From: Fistularia commersonii
Lineage: Eukaryota > Chordata > Actinopteri > Syngnathiformes > Fistulariidae
Assembly: GCA_037954325.1 (NCBI GenBank)
Contig: JBBMNZ010000027.1
Location: forward strand, 3,265,501-3,329,500
DNA: 64,000 nucleotides
Direction of reading: 5' to 3'
This document shows, piece after piece, positions 1 to 10,299 of this stretch. The position numbers and the translations under genes were made by a program. Below the pieces are notes generated by a model. That model was not told the DNA's origin. It ran no database searches and saw only the letters and a list, made by a program, of their open reading frames with translations. Position 1 is the first letter of the stretch; the number at the start of each line of letters is the position of its first letter.

Positions 1-660
1 CATTTTATTTGTGTATGAAATCGCTCGCGTCCGGTGTCCGATCCGATTGACCCGGTGTGATTTAAGGCGGACGGCTGTCGTCGCCGGTCGCTCCAGCGGG
101 GTCATTTTCCATTTTCAGCCGGAGGACTATTACAGTCTCGGAAAATGGGAGGGGGGTGGGGGAAGGGGGACCCCGGAAGAGTCATTTAAGTAAAGCACGA
201 ATCCGCCGAGCCGACCACCGCGCGGTAAAACTCATCTGTACCCTGTGATGAGTGTAATGCCATCTCCACTTTATGATTATGTGATATTCTTCACCTCTGC
301 CACAGCGAACGATGCTGGGAACTGGCGGCCTTAATGAGGTTCCTTAGAGTTCAGCTCATGGGAAGGAGAGGTGGGAAGAAGGGGTGTGAGGGGAAAATAA
401 TAAAAAAAAATAAATAAATAACACGGACCGTCGGTGGACGGGAGCTTGGCTGGACGTGCCGGTAATTATCGAGTCGAGGATTTCCATTACGTTTATGAAA
501 GGACGGCGAGTTCAAATCCAACCGTTTGTGGGAAACGCCGGTGAATGAAAAAAGCCTTCTCCGGTCCGAATCAAAACACAAGGTCATCAGACGCCTTCCG
601 TCTGCGACAGACTGGTGAGGCGTCCTCATTTTTTTTGTTGAGGATTGTAACCCCGGGGAG
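1..660. promoter_or_regulatory. Possible conserved non-coding block, left edge
   Basis: No gene is seen. The first 220 bases are CpG-containing. About 225-345 reads like regulatory DNA: no microsatellite, and a TTTATGATTATG stretch of the kind bound by posterior HOX/CDX factors. An A-rich TAAA tract follows at 391-424. Conservation is inferred from composition only. Confidence 0.3.
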
Positions 661-669
661 ATACCTCAC

Positions 670-1075
670 CAGAGGAACTCTCCTGACATGTCTGGATGTT
701 ATGAATAAGTAAATAACGGCATTTTTCCAGTCGTTTAATCTCCAAAGCACTGCAATTAGTACGTCTGTAGCTTGTGTTGCCTTTTCATCTGCCCCTTATT
801 ATTGTTATTGTAAATATCATGCTCTTATTTAGCCGGTGGATGAATAATAAATAAGCTATAATAAGTATCTTGAATGAGCTGACGGCTTGACTGGGTCAAT
901 GGTAAGGGAGACCCCCCAGCTCCCCTCTCTCCCACTCTCTTCCCCTTCATCTCCCTCTCTCTTTTTAATTGGATCTTGTAATTAGTTTCTCTGATGGATC
1001 TGGGAGGTCTAAAGCATCCTCTACGTTCATTAATGCTCCTGGAGGAGGGTACAGCTTTTTTCTAAAAGCTCCGAC
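670..1075. promoter_or_regulatory. Candidate homeodomain/SOX-type enhancer block
   Basis: AT-rich, without long simple repeats. It has GCAATTAG, two TTATTG/TTATTGT SOX-like words, an AATTGG and TAATTAG pair near 966-985 and TTCATTAATG near 1027. A short CT-rich run (910-962) separates two subblocks. The regulatory role is inferred from motif density; no target gene is visible. Confidence 0.38.
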
Positions 1076-1504
1076 CTCTCCGTCCCTCACGTGTCACAAC
1101 ACCAGATATGATTCTGCAAGATATGGTAAGTAGCTTTTTTTTCATTTTTTTTTCCCCCCAGCTGAGTACAAATTTGCCTCGGTCACCAAAACAAAGGTTG
1201 GGCTCTGAAATGAGAGCTAAAACATTTTTAAATGCTCGTGAAAAGTGTCCATTTTGTGCTCCGGCTCCGAAAAGAAGACCAGGAAAGGAAGAAAAAAAAA
1301 GGAAAAGCCAAGTGGGACGAACGTTAACAAAGTAAGCAATTATTCCCTCCTCTTCCTCTTTTCATTTATGGCAACCTAAGACGGACGGACACATCTGACA
1401 GCCGTAACTGCAGGTAGCAATATGATCATTTGTCTGAAGTAAAATATCCATTAACTTACTATTAATAAAAGTACCAGCAGTCTCTGTGCAATTTTTTACG
1501 TCCG
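1076..1504. other. Unassigned non-coding
   Basis: Short T and A runs near 1134-1152 and 1292-1300. A 75-codon open stretch at 1108-1335 is Lys/Arg-rich because of purine bias and has no domain. Nothing else recognised. Confidence 0.5.
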
Positions 1505-1516
1505 CGTGTGTATGTG

Positions 1517-1547
<31 letters not shown>

Positions 1548-1577
1548 GGGCGTACACACATATAAATACACACACAG
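1505..1577. repeat. (TG)/(CA) microsatellite
   Basis: Perfect CA core at 1521-1547, flanked by degenerate TG on the left and CA on the right. Open frames through it on the minus strand are runs of Val-Cys and are artefacts. Confidence 0.95.
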
Positions 1578-1704
1578 ATGTTCAGACATATAATATATAA
1601 CACCCCTTCCAGCGCCCCAACACCATTTCCCCCCTTTTTCTCCCCACCCTCTGCTGGCCAGGCTACACTAGACGTCTCCCTAATCAGCAGCCTTGTCTCG
1701 CTCA

Positions 1705-1750
1705 GACTGGTTGCCATAGTAATATGCCGGCTGGTCGACATGGCAACCAC
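1705..1750. promoter_or_regulatory. Pair of RFX X-box-like sites
   Basis: GTTGCCATAGTAAT at 1710-1723 fits the RFX X-box pattern of two half sites around AT. GTCGACATGGCAAC at 1734-1747 keeps the AT and the right half site exactly but has a poor left half. Starts are 24 bases apart. RFX factors bind such sites in ciliary and neural genes; binding here is inferred. Confidence 0.35.
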
Positions 1751-1770
1751 TCTGAGGTCCACTATTAAAT

Positions 1771-2020
1771 GAAGAAGAGTGGAGGGAGGTATGGGGAGAA
1801 TTGAGTTGGGATGAGAAAGGGAGAGAGAGAGAGAGAGAGAGGGGAGGAACAGGAGAGACAGTAAGAGACAGAGAGACGTTGTCCAAGATGGGGGGAGGAT
1901 GGGGGTGTTTGGGTGTAAAGCGGGGATCGTAGAAAAATGAAAAAGGAGGAAAAGAGCACGGAGAAATGAGTACAAGGAGCGGGAGAAGGAAAAGGAGGGG
2001 CAGGCGGAGGAGATGGCGAG
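1771..2020 (+). repeat. Long purine-rich strand with (GA)n core
   Basis: About 250 bases are strongly biased to G and A on the plus strand, with a perfect GA run at 1820-1841. Mirror-like homopurine DNA of this kind can form triplex (H-DNA). Ser/Pro/Leu-rich minus-strand open frames across it (for example 1496-2065) are composition artefacts. Confidence 0.8.
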
Positions 2021-2049
2021 CGCTGCACCCCAGCGGCTCTGGCTACCTC

Positions 2050-2240
2050 TCGCATTGTGTGGCATTAAAAGCCTGGGATTCGCGTGGCAACAATGCCATT
2101 AACCTAATGCATGACATCATTCATTTCATGCCTTATACTTAGAAATTCATACGCAGGAAAACATGCCGGCTTGGCCTCGCCGGGCCCGGCTGCACCGGGG
2201 CCCCGGATCCAGATGAAGTATCCAAAACTAATATCGTGTT
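2050..2240. promoter_or_regulatory. Candidate regulatory block
   Basis: Non-repetitive. It holds AACAATG (SOX-like), AATGCATGACATCATTCATT and a GC-rich section at 2163-2210. Looks like conserved non-coding sequence; not testable here. Confidence 0.35.
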
Positions 2241-2249
2241 TTAAGAGCT

Positions 2250-2616
2250 ACTCAGAAGGGTTATTGTCCGTCTGCATCAGATAAACCGGAAAAATGTGAA
2301 CAAAGCAAAACAATGATATCTGTAAAGATTTTATGGACTGCAGACTCAGGACGGCGCTCGGTGACGTGATGTGAATGGTCGCACGGAAAACAAACAAATA
2401 AACAACAACAATAACAATAAGTTTGCATTATTTCTTCACGGTTATTTGACAGCAACGAGTCCTTTTCATGTTTTTTCACGCAATCTGGCCGTCGCTCTGG
2501 ATAACACGGCTCTCATACCCCCCTGCCGCCACCGCCGCAGCACTAACACCGTGTTTCTGGAGCCATATTGTTGCCGCCGCTGCTTTCTGTCCAAACTAAA
2601 GTGAGAATTCACCAGG
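2250..2616. other. Unassigned non-coding
   Basis: A short (AAC/AAT)n stretch lies at 2390-2420. A GCC-rich patch lies near 2520-2582. No gene or further signal is seen. Confidence 0.5.
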
Positions 2617-2668
2617 GCGCACACACACACACACACACGCACACACACATATGCACACACACCTCCAC
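2617..2668. repeat. (CA)n microsatellite
   Basis: Interrupted CA array with CGCA and TATGCA interruptions. It is followed by a C/T-rich strand to about 2880 that carries short poly-C and CCCCA runs. Confidence 0.92.
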
Positions 2669-2879
2669 AGTGATCTCCCTCAGCCATTCTCTCCTCACCC
2701 CTTCTCCTATCTCCCCAACAATATCTTTCCCTTCTCATTTTTCATTTGCACCTCACATATATCTCTGTGTCTCCATGCACACTTTTTGCTTTTATTACAC
2801 CCCCCCCAACCCTCTGCATCTCTTTGACCCGCGCCTTACAGAACCCCACCCCCACCCCACTCCACCCCACTCCGAATGT

Positions 2880-3130
2880 CTGATTCTTTAATAAATTAAA
2901 TGTCATTCCATCAAGATGCCACCACAGCAGCGGCACCGGGATGCATTTGTTGTATTGTTTGCCAAATTCCACCATGAATTGGAGCCCTCTCGTTTCCCCG
3001 AAGCGTCTTATGAAAGATAGCTAATTGCATGACCGCCTTGTGCCATCAGTCCCTGCTTCCCCCGGCGCACCGTTCAGAGGCAATTAAAGTGAGCTTAAAC
3101 AGAGTAAGAAAGTGCGTCATCCTCTTAATG
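2880..3130. promoter_or_regulatory. Strong conserved-enhancer-like block
   Basis: AT-biased and repeat-free, with TAATAAATTAAATG, ATTGTTTG (FOX/SOX-like), AGCTAATTGCATG, GCAATTAAAG and TGCAATTAAGG. The cluster of homeodomain cores in 250 bases is typical of deeply conserved vertebrate enhancers. Role inferred. Confidence 0.42.
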
Positions 3131-3139
3131 CAATTAAGG

Positions 3140-3865
3140 AAACGTACACACAAACATACGGTAACACAAAAACGGGAATACATAGACAAGCGTAGGATTG
3201 GCGGAGGAGGTTACGATGATGGGAGTTCATCATATGTGGTTTTCACGGTGGGGGGTGGAAGATTGCATGGAGATTTAAAAGCAAACAACGATGCAACGTC
3301 CGTTAAATCAAAATGAATGCGCTTTCAGAGCAAATCCCGTCAAATGAAGTAGAGAATGATGATTTGAAATGTATCTTCCTTCTCATTCGCCATTCGGGAT
3401 CCGGACGCAGTCCCAGCAGTGGCTGCTTGTTCAATAAGATCATGTTGCTTACTTTTAGGTGGAGGCTTATCAAGTAAGCCTCCGTCGCAGGCGGCGAGAT
3501 ATAAAGTATATGTTCAATATTCCAAGCAGAAACAGGAAGCAGACGGGGACAGGGACGGAGCCCAGAGAAACAACAGGCCTTAAACTACTCATATTCCATA
3601 ATCGGCTAAACCTCTTTATAATGGTGGAAATGAATAGCTGCCGGTTATAAGGCAAGTTTTACGACGACAGATGACTCCAGGAGAGGTCGCCCTTCATGAT
3701 TTGATGCTTTTTTTTCAGCGCTGGCGGTGTGCGGATCCGACGGGAGGGGCTAAAGGCGGGCCGGCCGCTGAAGACGACGCCGCGATGAGGGGATGCCGTA
3801 GTGACGTTGGCAAAATTATTCGGTCCATAAGGTGATTTTACCAGTCTAATGTGATAAGTGCAAAT
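3140..3865. other. Unassigned non-coding with a short hairpin
   Basis: Mostly ordinary sequence. Contains the perfect inverted repeat at 3461-3483 (listed separately) and a CpG-rich patch at 3715-3800. No gene recognised. Confidence 0.45.
3461..3483. other. Perfect 9-bp inverted repeat
   Basis: GGAGGCTTA (3461-3469) and TAAGCCTCC (3475-3483) are exact reverse complements around TCAAG. The loop and arm together read TCAAGTA, close to the NK2 homeodomain core. Could be a small hairpin or a dyad binding site. Confidence 0.55.
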
Positions 3866-3869
3866 GAAT

Positions 3870-4985
3870 GAAAACTAAAATTTATATTGTGCCGCGTCTC
3901 TCTCAAATCCGGGTTCACGTTGTCATCTTGCTATTTCTGCAGAAAAAAACACCTATTTTCATTTGATATCCAATTTACTCAGCCCGCGCCCGAACGCCTA
4001 ATCGGTACATACTGCTTCCCTCCGATGACAACCGAACGTAATAATCATTCTGTAGATATGAGTCAATCGAATAGCCGAACTGCCAAGTGACATCAAATGT
4101 GAAATAAAATAAAATAATTCAGGCGTGTACACATAGAAAGCCATTTCAAGTGAAGAAGAAAAAAAGAAGAGAAATTGATAGTGAAACATGAAAGGCAGGC
4201 GGAGAGAATGTTTCCTTTCAACATGTGATTGGAAGTCTGCTTACAATGTTGGACATTTCTTCTGTTCCTGCACGAAACCTATAATCTAGATTGCACCATT
4301 CATAAGAAAACTTTCACTGCAGGCGAGGCGAGGCGAGGCGAGCCCGAGCGTACAAACGGAACGTGTTATTTGCTCTTCCTTGTCGCAAAAACTGTCACGC
4401 TTCTGCCGACCCTCTTGCGAAGCCTCGCTGGAAATGCAGCTCTCGGTGTGAGCGCGGTCGGCTCGCACTCCAACTTCGGCTTCTAATCTGCTCGCGTCCG
4501 TTGACGATCTCCCGTTCAACGTGAATCTCCAAGTTATTGTGCTCATTACCTGTCCAGCTCATTTACGAAGAGGCCTAAATTAAAAGTACCGGCGATAAAT
4601 CTGACCCCTTCTGTTTCTAACCACTGGGCACGTACAGTATGTACACATGGGGGCGGATGAAATACAAACATTTGCATCGACTCTGGTGTAACATGCTCAT
4701 CGTACATCAGGGTGTGTTCATCACATCAGACAACAAACTGGCGCCAGAGATTGAACAAGAAGCGACGCGCCATCGTTAAATGACAGCTGCCGGGACTCGG
4801 ACCGACTTTCTACCCGCGTGTTTTAACATGGAAAAAGAATAAACACACATTCAGACGTTGCCCGCATTTCCTATTTACACTGAAAACATCAATCGAGGAA
4901 CTTGGATTGTCACTAATCATCACTTTGCATTAAAAGTCAAGTAAGTGATGGTGCAAAGAAATACATGGATTCATTCATTTCCCCA
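3870..4985. other. Unassigned non-coding
   Basis: No gene recognised. A pentamer array (GGCGA about four times) lies at 4321-4341. Open frames at 3887-4090 and 4229-4546 have no domain. 4560-4980 is ordinary AT-rich sequence. Confidence 0.45.
4321..4341. repeat. (GGCGA)4 pentanucleotide repeat
   Basis: Four exact units read in the plus strand. A small CpG-containing minisatellite seed. Confidence 0.85.
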
Positions 4986-4989
4986 AATT

Positions 4990-5205
4990 TGTCGAGAAGT
5001 GTGATTCACCCTGGACTGGTCGCCAGTTCATCACAGGGCCTCAGAGAGACACACGACCATTCTCTTCCTCAATCAGGCATCATATAGACACATAAAAACA
5101 TTCAGTTTCTCATATAGAGACATACAACCATGCAGCCTTTCATTCACACATCACATAGAGATGTACATCCATGCGTTCTTTCATTCACACAGGAAACCCT
5201 TCGGC
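4990..5205 (-). mobile_element. tRNA-derived fish SINE fragment, internally repeated
   Basis: Read on the minus strand, this matches the body and 3' part of the common fish tRNA-SINE. The signature is the reverse of a 'ctggactggtcgccagttca' stretch followed by a GAGACA-x-CCAT-x-CATTCACAC motif. That motif is present about three to four times in tandem between 5039 and 5190 with a period near 35-40 bases. The tRNA-like head with A and B boxes is missing, so the copy is 5' truncated. Family assignment rests on recall of the consensus. Confidence 0.7.
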
Positions 5206-6185
5206 AGAAGGCGCACCGCTCTGAACAGAGGACCTCCGAGGACTCCCGTGGCCAGCGTTCAGTTAATATCCAGCTTTATTCGCACCTTATTCAAAAAAAA
5301 AAAAAAAAGTTTGTTTCCGGAATATGTTGAATTTAGATCATTTACAAATATTAAAATGAAATCCAGGATGTGACTTCAGCAAGTGTCTTGGTAACACCAC
5401 TGGAGTTACTCTGGTTTTATATAGGAATATGAATAAATAAATAATTTATATAAAGAGTGGAGATACTAAAAAACAGAGCATGCAGGGATTTAAAAGTGCA
5501 ATTTTTAATTTGTGAAATTTGTGAGATTAAACCATATCATAAAAGCACCGAATCAGGCGAGCGGTCGCGCATGAAGTGTATGCATGTGTGTGTGTGTGTT
5601 CGTGCCTTGTCGTCCCGCAGCGTCACGGCCTCACTCCAACCGCAGATCGACCACCCGGGTTAAGTCAAGATAACGGGATATTTTTTGCTGTGTGTGGAAC
5701 TGTTCTATAATTTAGTTCCACTTCAAGTCACAAAAAAAAAAAAAAAAAAAGGATATGGTGCGTAATGGCACGGTGTGGATTTATTTTATTCAAGATGCAA
5801 TTCACGCCAGCTGTAAAGATGAATGTTAATAATTTAAGTCTCTTTCTCTCTGTGGTTACTCCGACAGAAAGAATCTGTTATACTACAGATCTAGGTTGGG
5901 GGTTGTGCTACAAGCTGCCACTCACAGCCGTGGAAATGCAGAGAAGTGCATGAAATGATGAATGTCACACTCGGTAGGAACGTGCACGACCTCCGTGTTC
6001 CAGCCGGCCATTTCCTAAACAGCAGCGCGGCGGGAAGGGGTGCGGGACGATCCTCCGATTGCTTCCTCCTACGTTCGACGCCGTGTCCGGTCCGGGTGAT
6101 GAAGGTGGAACCGAAGAGAACCCGGCGAGGAAGTAGAGAAAATGAGATTTTCCATTCCTATATGCCTTTTTGATGATAACTAACC
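5206..6185. other. Unassigned non-coding with A tracts
   Basis: A runs at 5293-5308 and 5732-5750 and a short TG run at 5583-5600. The rest shows no gene. Some 5900-6170 sequence is CpG-rich. Open frames here are short and have no domain. Confidence 0.5.
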
Positions 6186-7311
6186 CCCCAAAAAAGGAAA
6201 ACCCTTAGGATTAACTGATACAGAATGGGCTCTTTATTTCCAAAAAGAGACATCTATGCACGGCGTCCATTCACTCCACCCAAAATGGAGGCTTCGCCAC
6301 CTTCCTTGTTCAGCCGGCGCCGCTGTCACAACCACACCAGGACTCCGAGTGTAAAGTCCCACTGCCCTCCAAATCCCGCCCAATTATAAAAGGCCCTTGA
6401 GTTGCTGTTTTGCCCCCTTTCCCCGGCTCCTGTCTGATTACTGAGTGTGGGCCGAGCTTCGCACGCAATCAGCCGCGAAGCGCCGAGGAGCAGGAGGACC
6501 GGGGGAAAAAAAAAAAAAAAAATCAAATCCAAAAACACAAAATAAACTAAAAGGGGGGACTTCTGGACCGCAATTACAGGCCATCCAGCGGGGCCCGCGC
6601 TCCCGCCACTCAAGAGCTGCCATGATTTTCGACAGAAAAGGTTATCAGTTTTTATTGGAGGAAATAGATGCTGGGTGATTTAAAATGGCACAGTAATGTG
6701 GATGGTAGGGAGGGGTCTCGGTGAGGTGGGGGTGATGCTGACCCGGGTCTCCCAAGGGTCTCATTTTGCTACCGGAGGGACACACTGAAGCCGCCGCACA
6801 ACCTCCTACAACTACCGAGCACTTGTCTCCGGCGGCTCCGACGCAAAGGCTAAAACCTGATCTTTGACGGCCGAGTGACCCGGATTGCGACCCCTCCTCT
6901 GGTGTTTTCCTTTTACCCCAAAACACCTCGGACGACGAGGATTTGTTTTCTGGTTTCTAAGATCCAACTTGTATGTATTTTCTCTAAAAGCTTGTAGTTA
7001 ATCATTGAGCCGTCCTTACTCGGTCACTTATACATGTTGAAGACCAGAGCGAACGCCCCCCAAAAAAAATTGACTATCATAAAATTATATTTGAATTTCA
7101 ATTTTTAAAGAATATTTTTTATCTCCGGATGCGAATCGTACCGTTGCATTTTTCAGAGCGTCGGAACAGCCTGCGCTTGCGTCTCCAGCCCAGCAGCAGG
7201 AAGCACATGTGAAAAATGATCAGCGAGCATGGCGGCAGCGTGTTTGCTCGGCTCAGTGTAATGACTGCCTGCAGATTTCCTGTCACGAGCGCGAGAGTCC
7301 GCCGCTCCGGG
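6186..7311. other. Unassigned non-coding
   Basis: A17 at 6506-6522; CpG patches near 6580-6620 and 6740-6930. A 93-codon minus frame at 6645-6926 lacks any domain. No gene or mobile element is seen. Confidence 0.45.
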
Positions 7312-7354
7312 AGGGGGGATGGGGACGGGGACGGGGACGGGGACGGGGGGGTGG
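7312..7354 (+). repeat. (GGGGAC)n repeat, G-quadruplex-prone
   Basis: Four GGGGAC units between G6 and G7 runs give at least four runs of four or more G within 43 bases. This is sufficient for an intramolecular G-quadruplex on the plus strand. Confidence 0.85.
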
Positions 7355-7529
7355 AGAAGTATGCGACCGTATTTGCTTTTGTACTGGGCTAACAGTGTGT
7401 GTACTCTGCCGTGTGTGACATTATTTCAGAATGTGTAAGCTATGATGTGCCGGCGGCAGATGAAGTACTCCTCAGGCACGTCCGGCGACGGACACGTGCG
7501 CTCTCGCCCACCGCCGCAAACGTTCAGAA

Positions 7530-7795
7530 CGATTTTGCTATTATTCCATGCATATGATGCAATGTCTCAGACACTAAGGTGGTTACGTTGCAATTAATTC
7601 GATTATGAACCATTGTATGTCAAAGTAGATAATATGTTAATGCTGTGTAATGTGAGTGTGTGTGTGTATGTTTGTCTTCATTGTGCCTGCTGCCTATGCT
7701 CTCCTAATCTGTATTCAGGGCAGGTAAGCTCCAGCACAGACCCAGAGCTCAGTAACTAATGGAGGGACTGATGGGAGCCTTATGATGACCACAGG
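7530..7795. promoter_or_regulatory. Candidate conserved regulatory block
   Basis: Repeat-free apart from a short TG run at 7655-7670. It contains CATGCATATGATGCAATG, TTGCAATTAATTCGATTATG and ACCATTGTATG. The second half (7690-7795) is smooth, unique-looking sequence of the kind seen in deeply conserved elements. Confidence 0.42.
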
Positions 7796-7803
7796 GCCGT
7801 TTA

Positions 7804-7824
7804 CACACACAGACACACACGCAC

Positions 7825-7855
<31 letters not shown>
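7804..7855. repeat. CA-to-TG palindromic array ending in G17
   Basis: A CA run switches to TG at an ACGT centre near 7825, giving a nearly perfect self-complementary stretch, and then runs into 17 consecutive G (7839-7855). Cruciform, Z-DNA and quadruplex are all possible here. Confidence 0.9.
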
Positions 7856-7859
7856 CGTC

Positions 7860-8435
7860 GTGCATTTACAAACATACACACACACCGGCCATTTCCAGAT
7901 ACACACTGATCATGCAGCTATTAACTTAATTACACAGACTATTTATTCTTCCGTGACTTTCTGTGTGCAGGTGCAAGATCCCGTGCAAACGGAGACGCCT
8001 GCTCTGCATCCAAGTACGAGATACTCGCTCTGTCGCGGGAAAGAATAATTGTTTTTATGGGATGCGGCTGGTGTCCGGCGGGATTATGGCGAAGGAATGC
8101 CCGGTAGAGTTTACCAAAACATCACGGCGGCTGACGTTTGTGTCAGTGTTCCCTTCAAGGTACGCAGACTAAGCGACCTAATGGCCGTCACATCATCTCT
8201 CATTAACAAGCAAACCCAGTCACACCGCTCCTCCTCCGCGCTTCTGTTTTCTATCTTTCTCCTTTCATTCACGTCACTTCCTGTTTTTTTTTTGTTTTTT
8301 TTCTGCTCCCCCTCCTCCTCAGCTGCTGAGTTCAGGCCAGGGAGCCGACAGCCCCTCGTGTGACCCGGAAGCCTCTGAGGCTCGCGAGGAGAAAGGTAAT
8401 GGGCCCCGGCCCCCGGAACGCGCTCTGGCCCCGCA
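7860..8435. other. Unassigned non-coding
   Basis: TTAACTTAATTACA lies near 7920. A T-rich/C-rich strand lies at 8225-8320. Open frames at 8049-8440 lack domains. No gene is supported. Confidence 0.45.
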
Positions 8436-8439
8436 CACA

Positions 8440-9135
8440 TGGAGCTGCAGGCAGCTTTGATCCGGTAGCCCCTGCTCTGGTCTCCTGACGCCTGCCGAGG
8501 AAATTCATAGGAACAACTGGAAGAGGCCTGTGTTTATTCAGCTCCTTTAATGAGGAGGGAGACGGATTATCGGGGGCCTCGATCTCCCCGAAAAAACACG
8601 AGGAAAGAAAAACCGCCGTTCCTTCCAGATGTTACTTTATCACTGGTCACTCCGTAAGAATCCGAGGGAGAGAGAGGGAGCGGTTGGAGAGAAAATCTCC
8701 AGGCTCACCCAGAGGAGAGCAGCTGCCCTCAGGGCGGGGGGGAACTGGGAAACCGGGAGGGAGGGGGTCTCTGGGATGGACATTGTTTTGTTTTAACAAT
8801 GCCCCTAACCGCGGTCACTAAATAGTCATTCCTGAGAGTCCGCAAAGCTCCACCGACAAAATTATTAATCGCCGATTCTGACAAATCAACTCATTTCCGT
8901 ATGTCAGCGGGAATCTGCATGAATTTATGTCATGCTGCATTTACAGGCCTCTCTCATAAAGATGCTCATTTCCTCTGTCCTGGGCTGGCTCTAAAGGTTT
9001 GCCAGCTATCACTCCCAGATCAGCGTCCTTTGAGCGATTTTAAAGCAGCACCAGACATCCCTGCGCCGAACTTTGTGTGCCAAATTTTCGGTCTGGATTC
9101 ATTGGTAACTGAATCAGTAGCCTTATATTATCATT
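8440..9135. promoter_or_regulatory. Enhancer-like block with SOX-type dyad
   Basis: Two smooth segments (8440-8640 and 8775-9135) flank a G/A-rich middle. They contain CTCCTTTAATGAGG, the SOX-like dyad at 8781-8801, AAATTATTAATCG and CATGAATTTATGTCATGC. This is typical composition for conserved vertebrate non-coding DNA. Confidence 0.42.
8781..8801. promoter_or_regulatory. CATTGTT-n7-AACAATG dyad
   Basis: A perfect 7-bp inverted repeat with each arm equal to the SOX core (A/T)ACAATG. The arms face outward, separated by seven bases. This could bind two SOX HMG proteins. Binding is inferred from the known family motif. Confidence 0.5.
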
Positions 9136-9245
9136 ATTATTAATAGTATCGATGATTTCATTGTATTGTAATTGCACCTGAAATCCATCCCATGAAACTT
9201 CAACTGCATAGATGGCGCCGCAATGATTTGCTTAATTCTGCTCGG

Positions 9246-9339
9246 ATTAAAATTAAAATTAAAATTAAATTAAATTAAATTAAATTAAATTAAATTAAAT
9301 TAAATTAAATTAAATTAAATTTAAATTTAAATTTAAATT
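9246..9339. repeat. ATTAA-type array with shifting period 6-5-6
   Basis: Starts as ATTAAA hexamers, becomes about a dozen ATTAA pentamers and ends as TTTAAA hexamers. It is 94 bases of pure A+T. Confidence 0.92.
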
Positions 9340-10295
9340 GTTTGTTACAAATTTTTGTTTGTTACATGTAGTTTTATTACATGAGGTCTAAAAATTAAGA
9401 AGAACATCTAACTGCAAGTAAATCCAAGGAGACAAACAAATACAGTTTTGGTTTGTTATTGAAAGAAATGCAATTCACTATGAACAATGTCATAATAAAC
9501 CTTAAGCGAATGCAACTTCTGAAATTAACGCGTTGGAATAGATCGAAGTTTCAACTCATCTGTGTTTGATGAATGCAGGCTGTGTGTTATCAGTGGGTGC
9601 AGTTTTCCATACGGCCTTAAGTGTTCTGCCCCTGGTTCCCCGACCCTGCTTAAACGGCAAACACCACTGTGTTTGGAGTCATCGCACTGCTGTTTCTCCA
9701 CTACAGTCGGTGCTCGTTCTATAAACACACAGCGGACACCGGAAGTGAAAGGTGTGCCGCACAGCGGAGACGTTATCAGCTTTTATTGTCCCGGTTCTTC
9801 ACTGCATCCAGCTTCTTCTCGCAGGAATAATTACAAGCTAAACTGAGCATTATACTCGTTTTATTCTTTTGCAAAATGCAGCATAAAGTTACGTTTGTTA
9901 CTGGTTAGCTACACGTTGCACCGGCAAATTTACGGGCAAATTGACATTTGACTGCGTGTTTAAGAGAAGGTGAAAAAAGTAGAGCCTAGCTGTAAAATAA
10001 ATAAATAGATGAATGTGTCAGGAGCCAAGGAGGGAGTAAAAGGAAAAGAGTCCATCTGGATATATAGCCGTTGTGTTTCTCATGTTTCCATTTTGTCCCT
10101 CGGCGCTGTGAGCGCAGCCCGGAGCAATGTGCTCCTCGCTGAAACCGGGGCAAACCGAACATGTGTCTCACACCAGAGCTAAGAAGTGACTGAAATAAAA
10201 AGTCGTGATTTTCCAGCGCGGGTGACCCGTCACGTAGGTAAATCCTTCCGAGACCGAAACGCGATGTCCGTGTAAAACCAGCGTTTCATTTGAAA
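9340..10295. other. Unassigned; one ETS-type promoter motif
   Basis: ACCGGAAGTG at 9738-9747 is a strong ETS-family core of the sort found at housekeeping promoters. No TATA box, CpG island or clear first exon is seen around it. The 94-codon open frame at 9562-9846 has no domain. Confidence 0.4.
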
Positions 10296-10299
10296 ACGT

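Noticed and set aside
1496..2065. 189-codon minus-strand frame
   Set aside because: Made of Leu/Ser/Pro and Cys-Val runs from a purine tract and a CA microsatellite.
5159..5191. CRISPR-like spaced repeats between 5039 and 5190
   Set aside because: Units are contiguous degenerate SINE body repeats in a vertebrate context, not identical repeats with unique spacers.
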